This document shows positions 8,598 through 15,775 of a stretch of 64,000 nucleotides of DNA, piece by piece (the first letter of the stretch is position 1; every line of letters starts with the position of its first letter). Made by a program: the position numbers and the translations under genes. The stretch spans positions 209,301 to 273,300 of the forward strand of contig NZ_LGKP01000008.1 of NCBI RefSeq assembly GCF_001306135.1, read 5' to 3'. The notes under the pieces were generated by a model that was not told where the DNA came from, did no database searches, and saw only the letters and a program-made list of their open reading frames with translations. The DNA is from Herpetosiphon geysericola. Lineage in GTDB: Bacteria > Chloroflexota > Chloroflexia > Chloroflexales > Herpetosiphonaceae.

Positions 8598-9722
8598 TTA
8601 ATCATCGTCATCAAGCGCGCCATCGTCGCTCAACAAGCTCACGCCGTCATTGGCAATCGCCTGTTGGGCAATATAGCGGTTGGGTGTGTTGAGGTTAGTC
8701 CAGCCGCCTGCATCGCGTAGGGCTTGCACCGGAATGTTGGTTTGGGCCACACGGGTCGCCCACGAATGGCGCAAATCATGCGGGGCAAGGTTGTTGATGC
8801 CAATTAATTTGCCGAGCTGTACGATGCGTTTATGAATCGCCCGCTCGGAAATGCCAAAGCCAATCTGATTGCCTTTGTGATCAAATGCTGCCAAGAGCGG
8901 GGTTTGGGGATTGGCTGGTTGAGTAATGACTTTTTGATATTCGCGCAAAGCTTTGGCGGTATCCCCAATCAGGCGATGTTTTTGCACTTTATCAACTTTT
9001 GGTCGATCCACCAGCAAAACTTTGCCTTGGATGTGTGCCCACTTGAGCACCACAACCTCGCCGCAGCGCATGCCCAAATCGACCAGCAAGCAGACGATTA
9101 GATAATCGCGCCAGCCAACCTCAGGTGTGCGATTTTGCGGATTGGTGCGGGCTGACCGTTTGAGTTGGCGAATTTGGCTTTGATCCAAAATATGTGGAGC
9201 GGCTTTTTTGGTTGAAAGCCTGGTTGGGGTTTCAGTGGCTTCACGTTGGGCATCGATGCCATCGCCTTCGCGGCGACGATAACCCTCGACCGTGTGGATT
9301 CGGCTCCACGCCTCAAGGCTCAAAACGCCAGCCTGATGGGCTAAGCGACAATACAAGCGCACGGTGCTGAGCCGAACATTGACTGAACCAAGTGCATAAC
9401 CTTCATTCAGCATCCAGGTGCGAAAAGTTGTGACGATGCCGACGCTCATTTCGGCCCAAGCTGCTGGCTCGGTGGCCAGAATTGGCACTTCGTGTTCATC
9501 AACTGGAATCACAATCCCAATGCTGGCCAGAAAATCGGCAAAAATTTTCAAATCGGTGTTATGGCGGCGAATCGTTTGCGGTCGTTGGCGCAAGCGATAT
9601 TCGATGAAACTATGCTGGGCCGAAATCTGATCGGCGACAACACTGCGTTGCTTCATGACGTTGGTGAAATTGGGCGCAAGAGGGTTGTTGCCCTGCTGTG
9701 GAATTAACTCAAATTCATCCAT
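8598..9722 (-). CDS. Tyrosine recombinase/integrase, XerC/D-like
   Basis: Encodes 374 aa from the ATG at 9722 (GAGG eight bases upstream); an upstream in-frame ATG at 9767 is less well supported. An N-terminal SAM-like core-binding domain (about 35-150) precedes the catalytic domain: first Arg in LGMRCGEVVVLKW, then HDLRHSW, and a GGWTNLNTPNRYI end in which Trp takes the place of the second His and Tyr is the nucleophile. The tail is acidic (DDGALDDDD). The linker at 160-200 is unusually charged. No att-site repeats, excisionase or phage genes flank it, so it is either a chromosomal recombinase of Xer type or the relic of an element. Confidence 0.88.
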   Translation of the reverse strand: MDEFELIPQQGNNPLAPNFTNVMKQRSVVADQISAQHSFIEYRLRQRPQTIRRHNTDLKIFADFLASIGIVIPVDEHEVPILATEPAAWAEMSVGIVTTFRTWMLNEGYALGSVNVRLSTVRLYCRLAHQAGVLSLEAWSRIHTVEGYRRREGDGIDAQREATETPTRLSTKKAAPHILDQSQIRQLKRSARTNPQNRTPEVGWRDYLIVCLLVDLGMRCGEVVVLKWAHIQGKVLLVDRPKVDKVQKHRLIGDTAKALREYQKVITQPANPQTPLLAAFDHKGNQIGFGISERAIHKRIVQLGKLIGINNLAPHDLRHSWATRVAQTNIPVQALRDAGGWTNLNTPNRYIAQQAIANDGVSLLSDDGALDDDD

Positions 9723-9814
9723 GATCAGCCTCGTTGTAGCGGATGGATGCAGTGTAGCTGATCTCATGACTGCTTGTCAAAGCACGCTTGTTCGAGTGTA
9801 AACCCTTGCTTTGG

Positions 9815-10486
9815 CTAGAAAAAGCCAAAATCTTCAATGCTACTGACTTCGCCATCGATAATTTGTAAGAGTTTATCGGTGCGCCAAAACAAATCGCTGG
9901 CGGCAACCACAAACAAATAGACATCAAGGATGCTGCTTGGATAGCGGGCTTGATAATCGGGATCAGCGCGCAAAAAAGGCAGTGCATAGCTTAAACTTGC
10001 CGCTAGCAAACTGCGCGTAATTGCGCATTCAAGCGAATTGATGTAGTTCCAAGCGTCGCGTTGACCAATAAACATGCGGCTTGAACGCAGCTCGTCAAGC
10101 TGTTTGCGCTCGGCTGGGCTAATGCTTGCGCCATACAGATAGCTGCGCAAGCGTTCGGGTTGCTGTAAAAAGGCATATAACCCACGGGCGTACACCAGCC
10201 AATCCATGGGGCATTTATACCAGCGAGTGGTGTAGGCAAAATGGCCTAACATCAAACTTGGGAAAACCATGCCCACGCCAAGCTCCATCAGCATGTGTTC
10301 GCGCGGTTTGGGCAAATTGGCGATCCATTGCATAGTTTCGGGCCAACGAAAGCGCTCGACATTTGGCAAAATACCATTGCAGTTTGCTGGCCATTTGGCA
10401 AAGCCCGCTGCTCTCGGCGGCAGCGGAATGGGAATTGGCTTGGGTAGCATTCGCTGTTTTGCTGCTTTGTTTAATTCGTTATCCAT
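9815..10486 (-). CDS. Uncharacterised protein
   Basis: Encodes 223 aa that I do not recognise. The N terminus is basic then Pro-rich (LPKPIPIPLPPRA). The rest is a mostly helical, aromatic-rich sequence (MQWIANLPKPREHMLMELG, FAYTTRWYKCPMDWLVYARGLYAFL) without a signal peptide or clear membrane span. It ends with acidic EVSSIEDFGFF. The codon usage is like the neighbours. It sits between the recombinase and a plus-strand membrane protein, with its own probable promoter in the 180-base gap upstream. Confidence 0.7.
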   Translation of the reverse strand: MDNELNKAAKQRMLPKPIPIPLPPRAAGFAKWPANCNGILPNVERFRWPETMQWIANLPKPREHMLMELGVGMVFPSLMLGHFAYTTRWYKCPMDWLVYARGLYAFLQQPERLRSYLYGASISPAERKQLDELRSSRMFIGQRDAWNYINSLECAITRSLLAASLSYALPFLRADPDYQARYPSSILDVYLFVVAASDLFWRTDKLLQIIDGEVSSIEDFGFF

Positions 10487-10667
10487 CCGACCTCGCTCAA
10501 ACTAGGCTTATTTTTTGCCAACGACAAGTACAAACAAAAGCGTTTCATTGGATTGAGCTTATTGTAGCCTACGTGCTCGGTTTTTCAACGCGGTTCAACC
10601 TCAATTTACAACTGGTTTGCTGGCCTCGATATGGAATCTCTATACTATTTTGGGCAAGGATGGGAAA

Positions 10668-10958
10668 ATGGATGTTTTCTTTGGATATGGTCTAATTATT
10701 ATCGGCTTAATCATATTTATCCTCGCTCTATGGGCATTTATTGAAGTTACTCTTGATAATTGTGATTATATCTACCGATCATTAATTTTTAACAAACTTT
10801 ATATCATAGCAATACTTTGTTTGTTGCTTGGTTATATGCTTATCAGCAAAAAGCCAGTATTATTTGTTCTATGGGTGTTACCGATTTATTTCTTTGGGAG
10901 TATGACGATTGTTATGCTACTAGATTACCTGCTGGATCTATTTGAATTGAAGAAATAG
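10668..10958 (+). CDS. Small membrane protein, unknown
   Basis: Encodes 96 aa from the ATG at 10668, supported by AAGGA nine bases upstream. Three hydrophobic helices are seen: about residues 5-26 (GYGLIIIGLIIFILALWAFI), 44-60 (LYIIAILCLLLGYMLI) and 66-88 (VLFVLWVLPIYFFGSMTIVMLLDYLL). Base composition is clearly more AT-rich than the surroundings. It is probably cotranscribed with the next gene, whose start is 30 bases downstream. No family recognised. Confidence 0.6.
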   Translation: MDVFFGYGLIIIGLIIFILALWAFIEVTLDNCDYIYRSLIFNKLYIIAILCLLLGYMLISKKPVLFVLWVLPIYFFGSMTIVMLLDYLLDLFELKK

Positions 10959-10988
10959 TTGAAATTAGCAAAGAAAGAGGTTTTGTAC

Positions 10989-11621
10989 ATGGATTTAACC
11001 ACGTTACTTGCTGAAGCACAACCTTTAATTCGTCCCTGGATGATGTTAACAATCGAGCCAAGCACCCCCGATCAGCCGATTGCTGGCTATTGGGGCGAAT
11101 TAAATAGTGAATCAGGCCCAGTTTTGATTGTTGATTGTGCCTATTTGCCAATGTTGACTGAAGCAACGTCCTTAATCATTGAATATGCTGCTGAATTGAA
11201 TTATTCAGTCAAACTTAGCTCGTTGTCACTTACTAAAGAACAATTAGCAACAATGCAGGCCTTATATGCGCAGCCAGCAACTAGTTTGCCGCCATTGGAT
11301 GCAGTTTTGCACTTTGGCTCAGCAACGATTCAACAATGGATTGATTCATTTCGTGATCATCAAGGTTGGATTGGGGCTGATGATGTTGCCGATCGCGAAT
11401 TAGTTGATGGCTATGAAACACTGTATCAAGCGCAACACCCGCTGTATCGTGATGATGCAGTTGCTTCGCTTGGTGGTTGGCATATGGTTTGGCCCGATGG
11501 CGATTGGAATGAATTGTTGCAACAACAACTGGTTCTCTGCACCTATGCTGAAGCCGAGCCATGGCTCGAAGTCTGGCGCACCCAAACTGGGCAATTGCAT
11601 GTTCGCGAACGCTTCAGCTAA
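10989..11621 (+). CDS. Uncharacterised soluble protein
   Basis: Encodes 210 aa from the ATG at 10989, chosen because AGAGG lies eight bases upstream; a TTG immediately after the previous stop is also in frame. The sequence is acidic, has no signal peptide or membrane helix, and contains the tracts PVLIVDCAYLPMLTEATSLI and GGWHMVWPDGDWNELLQQQLVLCTYAEAEPWLEVW. These look like a domain of small cytoplasmic proteins often found next to SMI1-like genes, but I cannot name the family. Confidence 0.65.
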   Translation: MDLTTLLAEAQPLIRPWMMLTIEPSTPDQPIAGYWGELNSESGPVLIVDCAYLPMLTEATSLIIEYAAELNYSVKLSSLSLTKEQLATMQALYAQPATSLPPLDAVLHFGSATIQQWIDSFRDHQGWIGADDVADRELVDGYETLYQAQHPLYRDDAVASLGGWHMVWPDGDWNELLQQQLVLCTYAEAEPWLEVWRTQTGQLHVRERFS

Positions 11622-11688
11622 ACCAAGCAACTAGCTATGCTGGTGGATAGCAGGCTAAATGGATAGCCATGGAATTTGCTGCTAGCTC

Positions 11689-11717
11689 TTGACGGGCTAG
11701 TTTAATCCTTCTATGAT
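11689..11717 (+). promoter_or_regulatory. Sigma-A type promoter of the Roadblock gene
   Basis: TTGACG at 11689-11694 and TATGAT at 11712-11717 are separated by exactly 17 bases, placing transcription start about 30 bases before the Roadblock ATG. Confidence 0.65.
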
Positions 11718-11754
11718 AGCTGTGTGTCTGGAGCGTAGAACAAAAGGACGTTGT

Positions 11755-12120
11755 ATGAATAACATTAAACAGTCGCTCGAAGAGGCCATGAACATCGACG
11801 GTGCGTTAGGCGTTGCTTTGGTTGATTATACCAGTGGCATGACGCTTGGCACTGCTGGCGGGAATAGCGCTCTAAACTTAGAGTTGGCTGCAGCAGGCAA
11901 CACTGAAGTAGTACGTTCTAAAATGAAAGTGATGAGTCGGCTTGGGCTAAAGGATCAGATTGAAGATATTTTGATTACCTTGGGTTCTCAATATCATCTG
12001 ATTCGAATTTTGCAAAAGAAACCAAGTATCTTCCTGTACCTCGCGCTCAACAAACCAACCGCCAATTTGGCGCTTGCGCGGATTATGCTGAGCGAGATTG
12101 AAGAAAAAATCGAATTCTAA
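11755..12120 (+). CDS. Roadblock/LC7-like protein
   Basis: Encodes 121 aa from the ATG at 11755 (AAAGGA upstream). The pattern SLEEAMNIDGALGVALVDYTSGMTLGTAG, then an acidic helix, and GSQYHLIRILQKKPSIFLYLALNKPTANLALARIML matches the Roadblock/LC7 fold, whose bacterial members (MglB group) regulate Ras-like GTPases such as MglA. Length is right for a single-domain member. Its own promoter and terminator make it monocistronic. The only small GTPase gene in view is at 667-1305; partnership with it is an inference. Confidence 0.75.
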   Translation: MNNIKQSLEEAMNIDGALGVALVDYTSGMTLGTAGGNSALNLELAAAGNTEVVRSKMKVMSRLGLKDQIEDILITLGSQYHLIRILQKKPSIFLYLALNKPTANLALARIMLSEIEEKIEF

Positions 12121-12147
12121 CCCCGCTGGTTTTCTAAGCTAGCTTAC

Positions 12148-12182
12148 AAGCAATTGCCAAATGTGGCAGTTGCTTTTTTTAT
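12148..12182 (+). terminator. Rho-independent terminator after the Roadblock gene
   Basis: Arms 12148-12159 (AAGCAATTGCCA) and 12164-12175 pair with one G-U, a four-base loop, and a run of T to 12180. Confidence 0.9.
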
Positions 12183-12435
12183 ATGCGAAGTATTTGAAAT
12201 ATTTAGCCACGAATTGCACAAATTGCACGAACAATGAATATTTTAGCCACAGATTGCACAGATTTGCTTGATTATGCTTCTATCTCGATGGTACACAGGT
12301 TATTTCCTCGGTCTCTGCTCCACAAGGTCATTACTCCCCTCGCCCGAGTCCAGTGGGAGAGAGGTTGGGGGTGAGGGTATCCTCATAAACCCTAGCTTCT
12401 AATCCCTTATTTCGTCTAATCGGACTGTTAGTGTA
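12183..12435. repeat. Intergenic stretch with short dispersed repeats
   Basis: No gene is visible. Two diverged copies of the phrase GCCACxxATTGCACA occur at about 12204-12232 and 12244-12263, the same phrase that recurs near 45322 and 45422 (CGCCACAGATTGGCACAGAT). It is followed by a C-rich then G-rich stretch (12335-12378) able to form a weak stem. Confidence 0.55.
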
Positions 12436-12464
12436 TTGACAGTTACAAAACTCAGTGCTATGGT
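12436..12464 (+). promoter_or_regulatory. Consensus promoter of the riboflavin transport operon
   Basis: TTGACA at 12436-12441, a 17-base spacer, and TATGGT at 12459-12464. Transcription would begin about 12471, a few bases before the FMN aptamer. Confidence 0.8.
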
Positions 12465-12483
12465 ACAGGTAACTAAATACTAT

Positions 12484-12612
12484 GGTCTTCAGGGTTAGGT
12501 GAAATTCCTTATCGGCGGTGATGGTGGCTCAGCCACATAAGCCCGCGAGCCGCAAGGTAGGATGCTGGTGCGAATCCAGAGCCGACGGTTAAAGTCCGGA
12601 TGGAAGAAGATC
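12484..12612 (+). promoter_or_regulatory. FMN riboswitch (RFN element)
   Basis: All conserved RFN blocks appear in order: CTTC of P1, GGTGAAATTCC, TATCGGCGGTGAT, AGCCCGCGAGC, GGTGCGAATCCAGAGCCGAC, GGTTAAAGTCCGGATGG and the closing GAAGAAG that pairs with the first CTTC. The aptamer binds flavin mononucleotide and turns downstream genes off when FMN is plentiful. The variable stem between the second and third blocks is short (GGTGGCTCAGCCAC). It precedes a transporter, not riboflavin biosynthesis genes, which fits a vitamin uptake role for the genes downstream. Confidence 0.97.
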
Positions 12613-12715
12613 GATCAACGTATGTGTACCTACAATGCTGTGGGCTATTTGCGTCATTCAAGCGTGCTGTCTCGTTGCAGCAACGTTTGGCTTGCATGCA
12701 ACTACGTGTTGATTG

Positions 12716-12755
12716 ACCCTGAGATGATTGATTCTTTTGGGGTTTTTTGTTTTTA
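12716..12755 (+). terminator. Probable expression-platform terminator of the FMN riboswitch
   Basis: ACCCTGAG (12716-12723) can pair, with G-U pairs, with the TTTTGGGGT arm (12735-12743), followed by a run of T broken by one G. It ends about ten bases before the ribX ATG. Upstream, GATCAACGTA near 12611 and TACGTGTTGATT near 12703 could form the competing structure. Confidence 0.6.
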
Positions 12756-12765
12756 GGTACCAGCT

Positions 12766-13590
12766 ATGTTACACGATTATGGCCGGATGAAGTATGTCGT
12801 AGAAGCTCCCGCTGCTCCGTTGCGCCGCAAACAACGCCGCACCTGGATTGGTTCGAGCCGCTTGTGGATTGGGCTTTCGCTGCTTGGGGTGCTGTTGGCA
12901 TGGCGAGGGTTAGTTGCTTGGCAACAATACCCAGCTTTTGTGCTGCCAACACCTGAGGCAGTTGCTAGCCGCTGGTGGCAAGAGTTGACCCAAGGCGCGT
13001 TGTTGCAACACACGCTGCGCACCTTGACCGAGGCCTTGGGCGGTTTTGGTTTGGCCTTCGCTGCAAGCTTGGTTTTGGGCTATATTTTGGCCAATTGGCA
13101 TTGGCTTGATCGGATTGTCTCGCCACAATTGGCGATTGTGCAGGCGATTCCGATTGTGGCGGTTGCACCCTTGATTTTGATTTGGGTTGGCGCTGATCTG
13201 CGGGCTAAATTGTTGGTCGCTGCCTTGGTAACCTTCTTTCCAATGCTAAGCAGTGTGGTTGTGGCCTTGCGCAGCGTGCCACGCGATATTCGCGAGATGG
13301 CGGCAATCAGTGGGGCGAATCGCTGGCAAAGCTTGTGGCAAATTGAATTGCCCTTGGCCTTACCAGGGATTTTTGGTGGCATCAAAACTGGTTTGGCTTT
13401 GGCAACAACCGGCGCGGTGGTAGCGGAGTTTATTGGTGGCCGCGAAGGGCTGGGTGCGTTAATCAACATCGCCCGCGGTTTATTCGATACGCCGCTCATT
13501 TTTGCCGCCTTGTTCACGCTGGGCTTGCTGACCTTTGGGTTCTATCAGCTAGCAATGTGGCTAGAACGACGTTTGGTTACTTGGGAATAG
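12766..13590 (+). CDS. ribX: Riboflavin ABC transporter permease RibX
   Basis: Encodes 274 aa with about six membrane helices and the BPD-transport signature near residues 180-205 (REMAAISGANRWQSLWQIELPLALPGIFGG), the EAA loop that docks the ATPase. It belongs to the SsuC/TauC/ThiX permease group. Control by an FMN riboswitch and pairing with an NMT1/THI5-like binding protein match the RibXY system reported for Chloroflexota. The ATG at 12766 follows AGG by eight bases; an ATG at 12787 is a possible alternative. The next gene begins 20 bases after the stop. No ATPase gene lies near. Confidence 0.9.
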   Translation: MLHDYGRMKYVVEAPAAPLRRKQRRTWIGSSRLWIGLSLLGVLLAWRGLVAWQQYPAFVLPTPEAVASRWWQELTQGALLQHTLRTLTEALGGFGLAFAASLVLGYILANWHWLDRIVSPQLAIVQAIPIVAVAPLILIWVGADLRAKLLVAALVTFFPMLSSVVVALRSVPRDIREMAAISGANRWQSLWQIELPLALPGIFGGIKTGLALATTGAVVAEFIGGREGLGALINIARGLFDTPLIFAALFTLGLLTFGFYQLAMWLERRLVTWE

Positions 13591-13610
13591 ATGTTTGTGT
13601 GGAGCTTTCA

Positions 13611-14645
13611 ATGTATTATCGTCGTCTCTTAGCGATTGTTGGACTCCTTTTTTTGACGGCTTGTGGCGGGCAAACTGTAGCGAATACTCCGGTTAGCACT
13701 GGGGAAAATAATCAAGCCAAGCAGCTAACCAACGTTACAATTGCCATGCCCTATGTGCCAAATATTCAATTTGCTCCGTTCTATTTGGCTAAAACCAAAG
13801 GCTACTATGAAGCTGAAGGCTTGAATGTGACGTTTGATTATCAATATGAAACCGATTCGGTGCAGCGCGTGGCCAATGGCTCGGTGCAGTTTGGTATGGC
13901 TGGTGGCGATTCAGTCTTGCTGGCGCGGGCGCAAGGCTTGCCAATTGTCAATGTTGCGACGATTAGCCAACGCACGCCAACGGTTTTTTATAGCAAAGCC
14001 GAGCTAAATATCAAAACTCCAGCTGATCTCAAAGGCAAAACTGTGGGGATTCCAGGCCGTTTTGGCGCCTCGTACATTGGTTTGTTGGCCTTGATGTATG
14101 CAAATTCGCTACAAGAAAGCGATTTGCAAATTCAAGAAATTGGTTTTGCCCAAATTCAAGCCTTGAGCGAAGATAAAGTGCAAGTTGCCAGTGGCTACGG
14201 CAATAACGAACCAATTCAGCTAGCCGAGTCTGGAGTTAAATTAAATGTTATTCGAGTTTCGGATTCATTTGCCTTGACTTCTGATGGCATTATTGTGAGC
14301 GAAAGCTTGATTAAAGACCAACCTGCCTTGGTGCAAGGTTTCGTCAAAGCAACAGCCTTGGGCATGCGCGATGTTGCTGCTGATCCAGATGCAGCATTTA
14401 GTGCCAGCTTGACCGAAATTCCTGAATTGCAAGCTGCTGACGACGCAACCAAAGCTTTGCAACAAAAAGTTCTAGCTGAAACGATTGGCTATTGGCAAAG
14501 CGATTTGACTGCCAAATATGGGCTTGGTTACACCGATTTGGCCAGCTGGGAAGCAACCCATAGCTTTTTACGTAGCCAAGGTGTGTTGACCAAAGATGTT
14601 GAATTAAGTAGCGCCTTCAGTAATCAGTTTATTGCCCAACCCTAA
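13611..14645 (+). CDS. ribY: Riboflavin ABC transporter substrate-binding lipoprotein RibY
   Basis: Encodes 344 aa from the ATG at 13611 (GGAG ten bases upstream). The signal peptide ends in the lipobox LTAC with Cys at residue 18. The NMT1/THI5-like fold is plain in VTIAMPYVPNIQFAPFYLAKTKGYYEAEGLNV, the sequence type that binds pyrimidine precursors or flavins, and in the GGDSVLLARAQGLPIVNVATISQRTPTVFYS and GKTVGIPGRFGASYIGL motifs. It captures the vitamin outside the membrane and hands it to RibX. The riboswitch upstream makes riboflavin, rather than thiamine precursor, the likely ligand. Confidence 0.9.
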   Translation: MYYRRLLAIVGLLFLTACGGQTVANTPVSTGENNQAKQLTNVTIAMPYVPNIQFAPFYLAKTKGYYEAEGLNVTFDYQYETDSVQRVANGSVQFGMAGGDSVLLARAQGLPIVNVATISQRTPTVFYSKAELNIKTPADLKGKTVGIPGRFGASYIGLLALMYANSLQESDLQIQEIGFAQIQALSEDKVQVASGYGNNEPIQLAESGVKLNVIRVSDSFALTSDGIIVSESLIKDQPALVQGFVKATALGMRDVAADPDAAFSASLTEIPELQAADDATKALQQKVLAETIGYWQSDLTAKYGLGYTDLASWEATHSFLRSQGVLTKDVELSSAFSNQFIAQP

Positions 14646-14661
14646 ACCATTCATGCGCTGT

Positions 14662-14708
14662 TGACGTGCTCATGGATTGTATGCTTCCATGAGCACGTCA
14701 TTGTATTT
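14662..14708 (+). terminator. Terminator hairpin after ribY
   Basis: A perfect 15-bp inverted repeat (14662-14676 and 14686-14700, arm TGACGTGCTCATGGA) with a nine-base loop, followed by TTGTATTT. Confidence 0.75.
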
Positions 14709-14720
14709 AAGGAGTGTGTG

Positions 14721-15302
14721 ATGAGCGCTAAACCAAAAGCCGAATTACCAACCCTGAGTTTTGCCAATCAAGCGGAATGGCGGGCTTGGCTTGAGTCTGA
14801 ACATGCTACCAGCAATGGGGTTTGGCTTAAAATGGCCAAAAAAGCTACTGGCATTGCCTCAATTAATTATGCCCAAGCACTTGATGAAGCCTTGTGTTAC
14901 GGCTGGATTGATGGCCAAAAAAAGAGCTTTGATGAGCAACATTGGTTGCAAAAGTTCACGCCACGGGGCAAAAAAAGCATTTGGTCGAAAGTGAATCGTG
15001 ATCATATTGAGCGTTTGACCGATGCTGGCCAGATGCATGCCGCTGGCGAGGCCGAAGTTGAACGGGCCAAAGCTGATGGCCGTTGGGAAGCGGCCTACGA
15101 TTCGCCCAAAAACGCCACAATTCCCGAGGATTTTCAGGCGGCGCTTGATGCTAGCCCAACGGCTGCCAGCTTTTTTGCCACCCTCAAACAAGCAAACCGC
15201 TATTCATTTTTATTTCGCATCCAAACTGCCAAAAAGCCCGAAACTCGCACCAAACGGATTCGCGACTTCATTGCTATGCTTGAACGTGGCGAAACCCTTT
15301 AA
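14721..15302 (+). CDS. YdeI/OmpD-associated family protein
   Basis: Encodes 193 aa from the ATG at 14721, preceded by AAGGAG. The family pattern is evident: SNGVWLKMAKKATGIASINYAQALDEALCYGWIDGQKKSFDEQHWLQKFTPRGKKSIWSKVN, followed by helical EDFQAALDASPTAASFFATLKQANRYSFLFRIQTAKKPETRTKRI. Proteins of this group are annotated as bacteriocin-protection or antimicrobial-resistance proteins on thin experimental ground; the biochemical role is not known. It is cytoplasmic by sequence and monocistronic. Confidence 0.85.
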   Translation: MSAKPKAELPTLSFANQAEWRAWLESEHATSNGVWLKMAKKATGIASINYAQALDEALCYGWIDGQKKSFDEQHWLQKFTPRGKKSIWSKVNRDHIERLTDAGQMHAAGEAEVERAKADGRWEAAYDSPKNATIPEDFQAALDASPTAASFFATLKQANRYSFLFRIQTAKKPETRTKRIRDFIAMLERGETL

Positions 15303-15367
15303 TGCCAAACGAGGCTAGATTTGCTGCTATACTGCCCGCAGAAATCATTCTTGAATGAGGCAGACCA

Positions 15368-15775
15368 ATGGCAGAGCAACCAGCCCCGATTGATGTTGGC
15401 GCGATTTTGGCCGAAATTCGTGATGGAATTCGCCAACGTCGCGCATCTGGCATAACCGACCAAGCCAATGAGCCACGCCTAAGCGATGTCGATCTCAAGC
15501 GCTTGTTGGCCGAGGTCGAGGCGACGCGCGTGGTTAGTGTGCATTGGCCATTGCACGGCGAAACCTTGCCGCAAAAAGTTATTGCCACGCTGAATAAAGT
15601 GGTTCGACGCTATTTGCGTTGGTATATCAACCCGATTGCCGAGCAACAAAATGCTGCCAACGATGCAATTGTGCGCACCTTGCATGGATTGGTCACGACG
15701 ATCGACGAGCAACGCGCCGAAATTGCTTTGTTACGGGCGCGGGTGGTTGAGCTTGAGCGTGAGCGGCAAGCATGA
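15368..15775 (+). CDS. Uncharacterised coiled-coil protein, partner of a glycosyltransferase
   Basis: Encodes 135 aa. Residues 60-100 (VHWPLHGETLPQKVIATLNKVVRRYLRWYINPIAEQQNAAND) resemble the short helical proteins that precede GT4 genes in polysaccharide loci, and the C-terminal 30 residues form a heptad-patterned coiled coil (TIDEQRAEIALLRARVVELERERQA). The stop overlaps the start of the glycosyltransferase by four bases (ATGA), so the two are translated together and may form a complex. There is no signal peptide. I cannot name a characterised relative. Confidence 0.75.
   Translation: MAEQPAPIDVGAILAEIRDGIRQRRASGITDQANEPRLSDVDLKRLLAEVEATRVVSVHWPLHGETLPQKVIATLNKVVRRYLRWYINPIAEQQNAANDAIVRTLHGLVTTIDEQRAEIALLRARVVELERERQA

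Noticed and set aside
8598..10486. Integrated element bounded by the tyrosine recombinase
   Set aside because: No tRNA gene, direct-repeat ends or phage/plasmid genes are recognisable nearby.
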